Assembly: GCF_016906535.1 (NCBI RefSeq)
Contig: NC_057372.1
Location: forward strand, 2,709,501 to 2,773,500
Length of the DNA stretch: 64,000 nt
Direction: 5' to 3'
Origin: Rhizoctonia solani
Lineage: Eukaryota; Basidiomycota; Agaricomycetes; Cantharellales; Ceratobasidiaceae
Shown: one piece after another, positions 34,855-44,097 of the stretch
Numbering within the stretch: the stretch's first letter is position 1
Layout: each line of letters starts with the position of its first letter
Notes under the pieces: generated by a model
The model's database searches: none
What the model saw: the letters and a program-made list of their open reading frames with translations, nothing else
What the model was told of the DNA's origin: nothing
Program-made: the position numbers and the translations under genes

Positions 34855-36393
34855 TTAGTCTTTTCCCGATTTGGGTCCAGACTCTTTGCCAATCTTGGCG
34901 GCTTCCTTCTTGACACCTTCCTCCTTGGGTGTGGCTTTCCAGCCAGTGCGGCATTCCGCAAATTTATGGCCCGCCTTACCGCATTTGATGCAGAGGCCTT
35001 CAGCCCTGCGGCGGTTGCGCTCCTCCTTGGAGACAAAGTTGGGGTCGCTGGAGAGGCGCTCTGGTCTTGTGGCCTGTTGGCCAGTACTCGCCCCCCTATT
35101 GGGGGTGGTAGTGGAGGAACCAGACTTATTACCCTTAGGCGGGTGGCTGGCGCGCTCCTCACGGAGGGCGTTATCGATGACCAGGGCCGCGTTCTGCAGC
35201 TCCAGGAGGGTGGTTGGGCACCGTTCTTGGGTGGCAATGAGGCGGCTGACCTCCCAGTGGAGGCCACGTGCGAATTGCCCACAAAGGGCGGCGTCATTCC
35301 AGTCCAGGTCCATAGCAATGGTTCTGAACTTTGTAATATACTCAGCACAGGTGCCTGTCTGAGTGAGGTGGGTGATTTGCCGCTCAGCGGCTCGCGTAGC
35401 ATCCGGGTTGCCGAATGCAGCCAAGAACTCCGTCCTGAAGTCGTTGACCGATTGGATTAGGGCCCTGTGGGACCCTAGTTGGTCAAGATGGGGGTGGGCC
35501 CATGCTCCTGCCACGTCCTTCATATTCATCAGGAGGAATGACAGGACCTCCTGATTGGTTGGGAACATCCTTTGGTTTAGACGTACCCATGCCAACATCC
35601 GCGTGAGCCATTGGCGGGCTTTGTTCCCTATTTTCCCCGTATAGGCGTCAGGGTGGTCTACCTTGACAGGGGCTTGATAAGCGGCTACAGGGACCGCTGG
35701 TTGTGGGATTTGAGGGGAGCGGAGGCGGATAGGCGAAGGCGGAGGGGGAGTATGGACTCGTGGGGGAGCCCGGACGGGAGTTGGTTGTGCAAAGGCAGGG
35801 GGAGCTTTGGAGGGGGCGGCCCAGGAGATGAGGGGCGCACTAGGCGCTGGAAAAGGTGTTGGTTTTGGATAGGGGCCTGGGCGTGGCCTTGACTGCCGGA
35901 GGTTTCCGGTCTTCTGGTGTGTGGGGGCTCCACCCCTAGCCTCAATGCAAGTGAGGGCTTGATCAACTGCGCCCATCCAGTCTTGGGCTTCCTTTGTTGC
36001 TTCCTTTGTTTCCTCAAGTTCCCGCTCGAGTCGGAGGATTTGATTTTGCAATCCCAGGATAAGGGAGATTGCTTGTCCAAGGGATATTTCCCTGTAGACC
36101 TCGGGTTCGAGGCTTGTTGGCTCATCGGCGGTTGCCAAAATAGCGGGTCCCAACTCTCCTTGATCAAGAGGGGACGGGGGACGAGCGGTGCTCCGGGAGC
36201 GGGTTGCCATTTCATGAGGATAGGAACGGCCTTGGTGGGAAGCGGTGCGCTGGGAAGCGCGGGAGGAAGCGCAAGAGGGGGTGCGGGAGGTAATGATGGG
36301 CAATGTGGGAAGAGTGGGGGCTATGTAGCCAAGGGTGCCTATATCAGGACTTATAGGTTGCTTTACTACTTGAACGCTAAACCTTTGTCTCAA
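34855..36393 (-). CDS. gag: B1 gag polyprotein
   Basis: An intact frame of up to 512 codons; the methionine at about 36210 (MATRSRSTARPPSP) is a likely start and the one at 36393 is possible. It has a leucine-rich coiled coil (ISLILGLQNQILRLERELEE), a Pro-rich linker, the retrotransposon-gag domain (RQWLTRMLAWVRLNQRMF ... FLAAFGNPDATRAAERQI) and a CCHC zinc knuckle (CIKCGKAGHKFAEC) near 34985-34945. It ends SGPKSGKD at TAA 34855-34857. It packages element RNA into virus-like particles. Confidence 0.88.
   Translation of the reverse strand: MRQRFSVQVVKQPISPDIGTLGYIAPTLPTLPIITSRTPSCASSRASQRTASHQGRSYPHEMATRSRSTARPPSPLDQGELGPAILATADEPTSLEPEVYREISLGQAISLILGLQNQILRLERELEETKEATKEAQDWMGAVDQALTCIEARGGAPTHQKTGNLRQSRPRPGPYPKPTPFPAPSAPLISWAAPSKAPPAFAQPTPVRAPPRVHTPPPPSPIRLRSPQIPQPAVPVAAYQAPVKVDHPDAYTGKIGNKARQWLTRMLAWVRLNQRMFPTNQEVLSFLLMNMKDVAGAWAHPHLDQLGSHRALIQSVNDFRTEFLAAFGNPDATRAAERQITHLTQTGTCAEYITKFRTIAMDLDWNDAALCGQFARGLHWEVSRLIATQERCPTTLLELQNAALVIDNALREERASHPPKGNKSGSSTTTPNRGASTGQQATRPERLSSDPNFVSKEERNRRRAEGLCIKCGKAGHKFAECRTGWKATPKEEGVKKEAAKIGKESGPKSGKD
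34861..34867 (-). promoter_or_regulatory. -1 frameshift heptamer between B1 gag and pol
   Basis: G GGA AAA in register with the gag codons (TCG GGA AAA GAC TAA), two codons before the gag stop. The pol frame is -1 relative to gag and is open through this site; the overlap is 100 nt. Confidence 0.7.
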
Positions 36394-36705
36394 CCGACCT
36401 AGCGTTGGACAGTCCTTTCAGCCAATCAGCAGCCGTGAGCGGGCGTGATGTGGAGCAGGTTTACTGCAAGCGGGTGGATTGACTGTCTAAGGTTGCAGGT
36501 AGAGGGTGCAATGACCAGGGGTATGCGGACAATTAAGACCTGTCTGCCTTGTAGTAATTTGGTACTAGGTGGGACCGACGCTGGTTTGATTATTAACAGC
36601 GAAAGGCAAGTCCAATCACCTGATTTCCCTCGTACTAGTACAGGAGGCTCTCTTGTTTGTTGGATCTAAGTAGGGTAGGGTGCAGAACGGTTTGCAACCA
36701 ACGTA

Positions 36706-36718
36706 AGGTTGATTACCT
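36706..36718 (-). promoter_or_regulatory. Self-priming primer-binding site of B1
   Basis: Read on the minus strand this is AGGTAATCAACCT, 2 nt inside the 5' LTR. It is complementary over 13 nt to the LTR sequence AGGTTGATTACCT about 35 nt downstream of the LTR TATA box. The 3' LTR matches perfectly; the 5' LTR copy carries one CpG change. No tRNA-type TGG start is present. Confidence 0.7.
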
Positions 36719-36720
36719 AG

Positions 36721-37304
36721 TGTCCTAGACGTCTGTAAGGATGTCGAGGAGGCGGGCGCTTGCGGCCGGGTAAGACTAAGTGAGAATTGCGTAAGGCAAC
36801 GGCAAGCTATCCTACGACAACGACCGGCTATACTACAGTGATCAAGGCCGTAAGGGCAATGACCGGCAATGTAACTACAACGGGGAAGCCGCTTAAGGCG
36901 GTGTGGGCTGAGTGACTAAGTAAGGTTACTGGGCTTAAGGCCCTCGTACAGTGGTGGGATGCGACAAGAGGTAATCGACCTGGGTGTTACCATGGTCGGT
37001 TGGCCTCTCTTATATATTACAAGGGTGAACTAATTACAAATACAATATATGCAATACTATAACAAATAAGAACCCCGATCCGCAGTCGGCCTTACTCATG
37101 CATACGTGTCACTGACGTGTCATAGTGATGTCATCAGGTGGAGGTGGCTACGTATGCTGAGGTAAGCGCAGATGGGGACGTGGCTCGGCGCTTAGTGTAT
37201 GATATAAGCGCCGAAGTCACGTGATCGAAAAAGTCGTCCGTTTGCCTTTGTTTAAAATCAAGAAAATGGGAATAAATTCCCTGGTATCGACTGTGTCTAC
37301 GACA
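36721..37304 (-). repeat. 5' LTR of B1
   Basis: 584 bp, 13 differences from the 3' LTR, 12 of them at CpG dinucleotides. It ends CTACGACA where the other copy has CTACAACA. Confidence 0.9.
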
Positions 37305-38641
37305 ATTACCTTGGTATTGTCATATCCCCCTCCAGATTTTTGATGGATCAGAAGAAAATTGAGGCCATCACATCCTGGCCCCAACCCAAGACAGTCAAGC
37401 AGGTCCAAGCATTCTTGGGATTCATAAACTATCTTTGCCAATTCATCCCAAACTTCAGCACAGTAGCATGTCCCCTACACAACCTCACAAGAAAGGAAAC
37501 CCCCTGGTCATGGGGAAATCCAGAGGAAGAAGCATTTCAGGAGCTCAAGTCTTTAGTAACCAAGGCACCAGTACTTGTTCATTCTAACCCAGAACTCCCC
37601 TACTACTTGGAAACCAACGCATCAGGGGTAGCAATGGGGGCAATTGTCAGCCAGAGGGGACAGGATAACCGCCTACACCCAGTAGCCTACATGTCAAAAT
37701 CCTTTTTGGGGGCCAAAGCCAACTATGACATGCACAATAAGGAATTATTGGCAATCATCAAGGCCCTGGAGGAATGGCAAATCTTCCTAGAAGCTATGGA
37801 TAAGCCAGTACAGGTGTTCACAGACCATAGGAACCTGGAGTATTGGATGCAGGCAAGAACCTTCAATTGCAGACATGCTAGATGGCAGATCTTCTTGAGC
37901 AATTTCAACTTTGAAATCCATTACTGCCCAGGGAAACAATCAGGAAAGCCCAATGCCTTGTCCAGACAATCTGACTACATGGAAGAACCCCAGGAACCAG
38001 AAATCATGCTCCCTGCCAAGGTCTTTGCAAATACATCAGAAGAAGAGCTAGAGATTGTTACAGAAATCCGTTCCAAATTGAGGGAAGACCCATCTCTGGA
38101 AACCATCATCCAATTTCTAACAGAGGATGCAGAAAATGCCCCCCCTTCCATTAGAAAGGCATATAGGGATTATGACTGGGAAGAGGACCTCCTATGGTAC
38201 CAAGGGAAATTAGTAGTCCCAGATTCAGAAGCCTTGAAGGAACACCTTCTCAGGGAATTCCACAACTCCCCACTAACCAGTCACCCAGGTCAGCAGAGGA
38301 CTCTTGAACTACTAGGCTGAAACTATTGGTGGCCAGGCATGAAGTCCTCTACCAAGGAATGGGTGGAATGCTGCCCCATCTGCCAAGCCAATTGGCAAGC
38401 CTGTGTTCCAGCTATTGCCTTGAAGCCTCTGGAAGTTCCCCCTTTCCCTTTCCACACAATTTCCTATGACTTTATCATGGCATTCCCCAAATCACAGGGA
38501 CATGATGCAATCCTGGTGGTCATTGACTCTTTCTCCAAATTTGGCCATTTTATTCCCACTTCAAAAAAGGTCACTGCTAAAGGACTGGCAGAACTATTTG
38601 TCACCCATGTATGGAAGCTACATGGACTACCAGTCAAAACC

Positions 38642-39224
38642 TGTCCTAGACGTCTGTAAGGACGTTGAGGAGGTGGGCGCTTGCGGCCAGGTGTAACTAA
38701 GTAAGAGAAACCACGTAAGGCGGTGAGCAAGCTACCTACAACAACAACCAACTATACTACGGTGACCAAGCCTGTAAGGGCAATGGAGGGCTTGACTAAG
38801 TACAATCAAGAAGCCACTTAAGGCAATGTGGAACTAGTAACTAAGTGGTTTACTGGACCTAAGGTCCTTGTACAGTAGGTAGATGCAACAAGAGGTAATT
38901 GACCTGGGTGTTACCATGGTTGGTTGGCCTCCTTATATATTCTACAGAGTAACTGATTACAAATACATCATATCCAATATGTGGTCCAATAAGAACCCCG
39001 CTCTGCAGTTGGCCTTACTCATGCATACGTGTCACTGACGTGTCATGATGACGTCATGGGTGGAGGTGGCTACATAGCTGATTTAGCGCAGGTGGGGGCG
39101 TGGTTTGGCGCTTAGCGTATGATATAAGCGCCAAAGTCACGTGATTGAAAACATTGTCCGTTTGCCTTTGTTTAAATCCGAGAAAATGGGAATAAATTCC
39201 GTGGTATTGAGTGTGTCTACAACA
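38642..39224 (-). mobile_element. 3' LTR of truncated chromovirus B2
   Basis: A 583-bp LTR-B copy inserted in the D integrase (left flank AAACC). It is followed on its inner side by a polypurine tract (AGGGGGGCAG on the minus strand) and by the B2 pol. Confidence 0.88.
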
Positions 39225-41340
39225 CTGCCCCCCTCTAAGGGCCTTGGCAGCGCCAAGGGCCTTCTTCTTCATATCCTCTTTGTATTTTTTCAAAATTTTT
39301 TTTGCATTTTTTAAGTTTTCCTGAGGTTCCCACGTATTTTCCTTGGGCCCGTAGCCCTTCCATTTGACTTGGAAGAACCATTTCCTGTTGCATTCCTTGG
39401 CATCTGTTATCCCCTCAACTTTGTATTCTTCCTCCCCATCCACGGTGACTGGTGGTGGGCAATTTTCAAAGGTGCGTCTGTCATCCTGTTTAACTTTTGA
39501 CAGTAGTCCCACATAGAACACATTGTGAATGCGCATAGTTGGCGGAAGTTCAAGCCGGTAAGCGCAGTCCAAGATTTTCTTGATGACCCTGAATGGCCCT
39601 AAGCGTTGTTCCGTTAGCTTAAGACTTAGAGTCTTGAGGTTGACATTCTTGGCGTCAAGCCACGCTTCCTCTCCTATTTCAAACTCTAAGGGATTCCCTG
39701 ATTCCCTGGCAACCATCCGTAATTTGGATTGCCGGAGAGCGGCCTTGACTTCCTTCCATTGTTCCTCCATGGTTACAGCAAGGTCATTGGCTTCTGGTAT
39801 GTCTGTTGGGACGTTGGATGGTGTTAAGGTGGGTTCCTGACCATATAGAGCTTTGAACGGTGTTTTCCCTGTACTGCTATGTACTGCGTTGTTATATGCA
39901 AATTCTGCCATGGGAAGCCATCTGGTCCAGTCCCTCTGGTTAACCCCTGATTATGCTCTAAGGAAATGTTCTATTGAGGGGTTCACCTGTTCTGTCTGGC
40001 CATTGCTCTGAGGGTGATACGCAGAGGAGAAATGGGGGTCTATTCCTAGGCATTTGTATAATGCCTTCAGGAATTTGTTATTGAAAACCCTTCCCCTATC
40101 CAAGACCGTTTTTTCCGGCATCCCATGTTGTTTCCATACATGTTCCAAAAATAACTCTGCTAGTTTGGGTGCATTTAGCTTCTTGAAGCATTTGACAAAA
40201 ATACCATACTTGGTGAAGCTGTTGACAATGACCAGGATTGAGTCAAAGTTTCCATCTTTGGGTAGATCCACTATCATGTTGTAGGATACGTGTTGCCATG
40301 GTCTGCTAGGAAGCTCAAGGGGTTGAGGCGGTATTGACGCATATTTGGGCTTCCTTATCCGTTGACATGTTTCACAGGAGTCCATGTGCCAGTATGTGTC
40401 GGCACAGATCCCCGGCCAGTAGTAATCCCTTGAGACCAATTCTAGGGTTTGCTGCCTTCCGGGGTGTCCTGCCAAGGGACTGTCATGGAGGATGCAGAGT
40501 AAGTCCGTCCTTAGTGATCCAACATCTGGGACTACAATTTGTCCTTGGTAGAAAAGGAGTCCAGCCTCCATTTGGTAATCTTTGAAGGCACGTTTAATGG
40601 ACAGGGGTGCCTTGGATTCATTCTGGAGGAATTGTAATATTTCCTCTAGTGATTTGTCCTGATCTAAGGCGGCCTCAATTTGGTGTTGGAGTTCCTTTTT
40701 TGGGGTCACTAAGGCCACGTTGGCAAACACAGGGTCAGGGAGCATTGTCTGGTTGGCCGGCGGTGTGTCTGCGTGGTTGGATTGTTGTGAGAGAGCGTCA
40801 GGTTTTCTGGATTGTTTCCCTGGGCGGTATACAATTTGAAAGTTATAACCAGCTAGCAGTAGATGCCATCTGGCATGGCGGCGGTTAAACGTTTGGGATT
40901 CCTTCCAGTATTCCAGATTGCAGTGGTCAGTGAATACCGTAATGGGGTGTTCTGTTCCCTCCAGGAAGATGCGCCAGTTTTCCAAAGAACAAATGATAGC
41001 CAGCAGCTCCTTGTTGTGTGTGTCGTAATTCTGCTTGGCTCCCTTGAATGATTCCAATAAGAAGCTTAGTGGGTGCAAGCGTCTGTCTTCCAGTCTTTGG
41101 CTGAGTATGGATCCTAAGGCTGTGCCTGATGCGTCTGTTTCTAGGAAGTAAGGCTTCATTGGGTTGGCATGGCAGAGGACTGGTGCGTTTGTGATGGCGT
41201 CCTTCAATCCCTGAAAGGCTTCCTGTTCCTTGGTGCTCCATTTCCAAGTTGTGTCCTTTTTGACTAGGTTGTGTAGCGGCCTAGCCATGTGGCTGAAGTT
41301 GGCAACAAAACAACAGAGGAAATTGGCAAACCCTAGGAAG
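39225..41340 (-). pseudogene. pol: B2 pol, 3' part (RNase H, integrase, chromodomain)
   Basis: Closely related to the B1 pol. It enters at 41340 between RT and RNase H (FLGFANFL region) and reads RNase H (LETDASGTALG), the H2C2 zinc region, integrase and chromodomain (FQVKWKGYGPKENTWEP). Two lesions were seen: the first catalytic Asp of the integrase is Asn (IVNSFTKYG near 40230), and a TAA stop interrupts LRAYSG at about 39952. Gag, protease and RT are absent because element E2 begins at 41341. Confidence 0.85.
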
Positions 41341-41809
41341 TGTCATAACCCATATCTGGAGGGGTTATTACCATATATATCCACTGTCAAAGATATATAT
41401 AGTATATATGATGCACAGTGATATATTAATAATATAAGTCGCTGGGGGACGTTGCACTCCCCCTGCCCCCCTAGCCACGGGCCAATGTTAAGGGAGCCTG
41501 CAGGCAAGGTCTGAATAATATATTATTATAGAAGAGATTATGTCATCCCCCCCCCCACCTCAAATCCGTAGTAGTTTAGTATAGTATTTGATAAAGGACT
41601 GGAGGGGGGGAGGTCATGTGACCTGGACTTAGAGAATATCACTAAGTCCAGCCATGTCAACCATAAGTCTCTTATATGTGGGAACCTGGAGGTTCCAAGT
41701 GCATATGTGCGAGTATATGCGTGCTTGCGGTCATGCTGGTGTGCAACATGAGTGTGTTGGAGGCTTGACAAGGTCAGGACTCATGGAAAGAATGGAGTGG
41801 GTCATGACA
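41341..41809 (-). repeat. 3' LTR of E2
   Basis: TGTCATAACCC...GTCATGACA. It differs from the 5' LTR at only a handful of places, mostly transitions and run-length changes, which suggests a recent insertion. Confidence 0.85.
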
Positions 41810-42162
41810 TTGCCCCCCCTTTTGCACATAGTTTAGGGGACATGAACTTGTGCCATTAGAAAAGATGTCTGGGTAGATATCTTATTAGGTGTCAAGTTCT
41901 CCTAGGTACAATTGTGCAATGAGTTGTTATGAGGTCACCTGACTTGTTCTTGGTCATGTGATCCTTGTTGGAATGTTGTTTTCTTCCTGTGGGAAAGTTC
42001 CCACACTACTGTCTTTGTAAGGTAGCTTCTCCAGTCTTCTGGAAGTTCCTGGTTAGCAACATATTTCATGGTTGCTTGGTTACTGTATGGTGCCATTTTA
42101 TTGTTCAGAAAGGATTGGTATAGTAAGTCATTTCCCTCTGACTCAGTCTCTTGGCCCCCATG

Positions 42163-42169
42163 GTATAAA
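42163..42169 (+). promoter_or_regulatory. TATA box of the Rep gene
   Basis: TATAAAG, 42 nt before the start codon at 42205, on the strand opposite to the element's own transcript. Confidence 0.5.
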
Positions 42170-42204
42170 GAAGAGGGCAGTGGGAGGTGGGATAAGTCAT
42201 CAAC

Positions 42205-43883
42205 ATGTCTCAATGCCCAACTGCCAGCGCCACTCCCTCCACAGTCTTGGATTCACAGCCTTCAGGGCTGTTGGATGCCACCCCCTATGTTTCCCAGATT
42301 GCATCTACTGTGTGGCAGAGTCAAGAGCTGCCTCTGTCACAGCTCACTCCCAGGACTCTCAAAAGAAGGTTGGATCTGGACTCCCAAGAAGAAGGAGTAA
42401 GTGGTCTTGTTTGATAGCAAAATCCTTTTACTAAAAGATAACTGTAAAGTCACAGATATCCTGCGTGCTTCCCCCCTTGTCCAGGCGTTGGTTAGCAGTG
42501 CCCAGCAACAGGGAAGACTTAGAAAATGGAGGAAGCTCCATTGTCCCATCCATGGCTCCATTGGAGTCAAGGGGATCTATTGTTCCTGCAGCCCCTGAAG
42601 GGCAGGAGGACATTGGGGTTCTTCCCCAAGAAGGAAGGCGCTTCCGTCGTAAGGGGAAGTGTTATCTTCTCACTTATGCTCGTTATGTCAAGAGTGAGGA
42701 GACAAGGGAAACCTCTTGCCATGAGGTTATAAAAGAGTAAGTAGTTATACCCAGGATGTTTTTACTTTTACTGAGGATTATTCAAGTCTTGTAGATCATC
42801 TTCTTACTCTGAGGAGTGGGGAAAATTCCCTTTTGGAGTATGCCATGGGAGTCACTGAGTCCCATGACCTGAGGGAAGGTGAATGGCAGCCTGATTGGCA
42901 TTGCCATGTTATTGTTTGGGCCAGGACCCTCATCTCATCAGAGGCCCTGAACCTATGGAAGCATAAGGGAGTGCGCCCTCATGAGCGTCTTCTTGTACTT
43001 AGGGATGATAAGGGAAGGTTTGCCCCTTTATCAGCCTATGAGTATCTCAAGAAGGAGGCAGATGCCTGGGAGGCAAGATATGGGACCCTTACAGAGGAGT
43101 TCCTATTGGGTCAATGCCCTGCAGGGTTGAAGGCCAAGACCAATGTAAGTTCCAAGATATGGAGTGAAATTACTTGCTAATAGTCTTCCTTTCACAGCGC
43201 AATGAGGACTTTGCCTATGCAATGGAGGCAGAGGATGCAGAGGGTTTCTTTGGTCGCTTAAAGGAGCGCCAACCTTGTGATATGGCCATGGGGTATAACA
43301 ACCTCAAGGCCTTTACTGGTTACTTCTACAGGGATAAGGGCGCCCTTCCTCAGGGTGTATGTGAGCCCAAGGCCCTTAAGAAGTGAGTCTCCTTCTTTTC
43401 TATGGTAGAAGGGAGTATTGACATGTTGTTACCAGGGCTACAGTCAATTTGCCACCTGGTGTTCAGGAGTGGGTTACCTCCAATATACTGGAGCGTGACC
43501 CTGAATCTGATTGTGGTAAGATCCTTGTTCTGTGGGGTCCCTCAGAGACAGGGAAGTCAGCCCTTGCTTGTTCTTGGGGCCACCACATTAGGTTCAGGCA
43601 GAACCTTAACTCTGATGAGTTTAGTGACCATCCTATGGTTCAGTATGCAGTGCTGGATGATATGGATTGGTCCAAGGTTCCTTTGAAGATGTGGGTGCAG
43701 GAAGATTTCAATTTCCGCACTAGTTACAGATCAGAGCGCCATTGCCAATGGGGGCGCTCTACTGTTATTTGTTCCAATTCTAAGCCTTCTGTATTTGCTG
43801 ATTGTAGTTATGCTACAGTTGATGGCAAGAATTGGATAGACACCAATTGCACCTTTGTGTATATTGGTGATAAGTTGTATTAG
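42205..43883 (+). CDS. rep: Rep protein, geminivirus/CRESS-DNA type, five exons
   Basis: Exons 42205-42396, 42456-42736, 42787-43144, 43198-43382 and 43436-43883 join in phase to 487 codons with no stop; the four introns are 50-59 nt with GT-AG ends. The HUH endonuclease motifs are all there: motif I LLTYARY, motif II WHCHVIVW (His-x-His) and motif III YLKKEAD (Tyr-x-x-Lys). The SF3 helicase part has Walker A GPSETGKSAL, Walker B VLDDMDW and motif C STVICSN. Rep proteins nick the origin and drive rolling-circle replication of small ssDNA genomes. The gene has its own TATA box and poly(A) signal and lies antisense within E2, so its introns would not be lost on retrotransposition. A virus-derived cargo gene is the best reading; no stem-loop origin was identified. 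Confidence 0.85.
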
Positions 43884-43939
43884 ATAGTTCCCTTCCTGTT
43901 TTTGTTTTTTCTTGCTTTGTATGTTTTGGTCCCTGTCTC

Positions 43940-43945
43940 AATAAA
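43940..43945 (+). terminator. Poly(A) signal of the Rep gene
   Basis: AATAAA, 57 nt after the Rep stop codon. Confidence 0.45.
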
Positions 43946-44097
43946 AGCGTCTTTTCTTTTCCTCCATTTGGCACTTAGAGATAAAATGATTCTTGAGCAA
44001 TCAGATAAGACAGATGGTTACTAAGAAGGAGCAAACATTGGAAGAAAAGGAAGAAGAGAAGGATGTAAGGTTATTGGATGGAATGTTACATATTTCA

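Larger units (their letters stand above)
31424..34954 (-). pseudogene. pol: B1 pol: protease, RT, RNase H, integrase, chromodomain; one stop
   Basis: The pol frame is open for 1063 codons (34954-31766) and then, after a single TGA at 31763-31765, for the chromodomain (FRVKWKGYGSEENTWEP, about 31590-31540). Protease IDSGATSLF, RT FVPKKDGSRRLVVDYR and YLDDILIY, RNase H LETDASGAALG, H2C2 zinc region (HDSPLAGHPG ... CETCQ), and integrase D-D-E motifs (IVDSFTKYG, ISDRGRVF, HPQSDGQTER) are all intact. In copy B2 the codon at the stop is CGG for Arg; here it is TGA, most simply CGA with a CpG transition. The stop removes only the C-terminal chromodomain. Pol is reached by -1 frameshifting from gag. 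Confidence 0.9.
30848..37304 (-). mobile_element. Full-length Ty3/gypsy chromovirus B1
   Basis: A complete element of 6457 bp in minus orientation with two 584-bp LTRs, gag, pol with terminal chromodomain, a polypurine tract and a self-priming primer-binding site. The target duplication ATTAC flanks it (30843-30847 and 37305-37309), and its removal restores the D pol frame (FHVTMVDY joins YLGIVISP). The LTRs differ at 13 of 584 positions. One stop codon in pol is the only coding lesion noticed, so this copy is young. Confidence 0.93.
29095..38641 (+). pseudogene. pol: Element D pol, interrupted twice and truncated
   Basis: Protease, RT, RNase H and integrase of D in plus orientation, in three coding blocks: 29095-29296, 29838-30847 and 37310-38641. 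LTR-F sits in the protease and the whole B1 element sits just after RT. The protease active site reads IDSRATSNF, Gly replaced by Arg. RT is well preserved (FVKKADGSLRLVVDYRKLN, MPFGLTNAPAAF, YLDDILIF). RNase H and the H2C2 region follow at 37310-38410, with a TGA stop near 38318-38320. The integrase core starts (VVIDSFSKFGHF) and is cut at 38641 by B2. There is also a stop at about 29216. Not functional. Confidence 0.82.

Noticed and set aside
32515..36402. Long plus-strand reading frames opposite B1 gag and pol
   Set aside because: They are mirror frames of gag and pol, with no domain and no promoter of their own.
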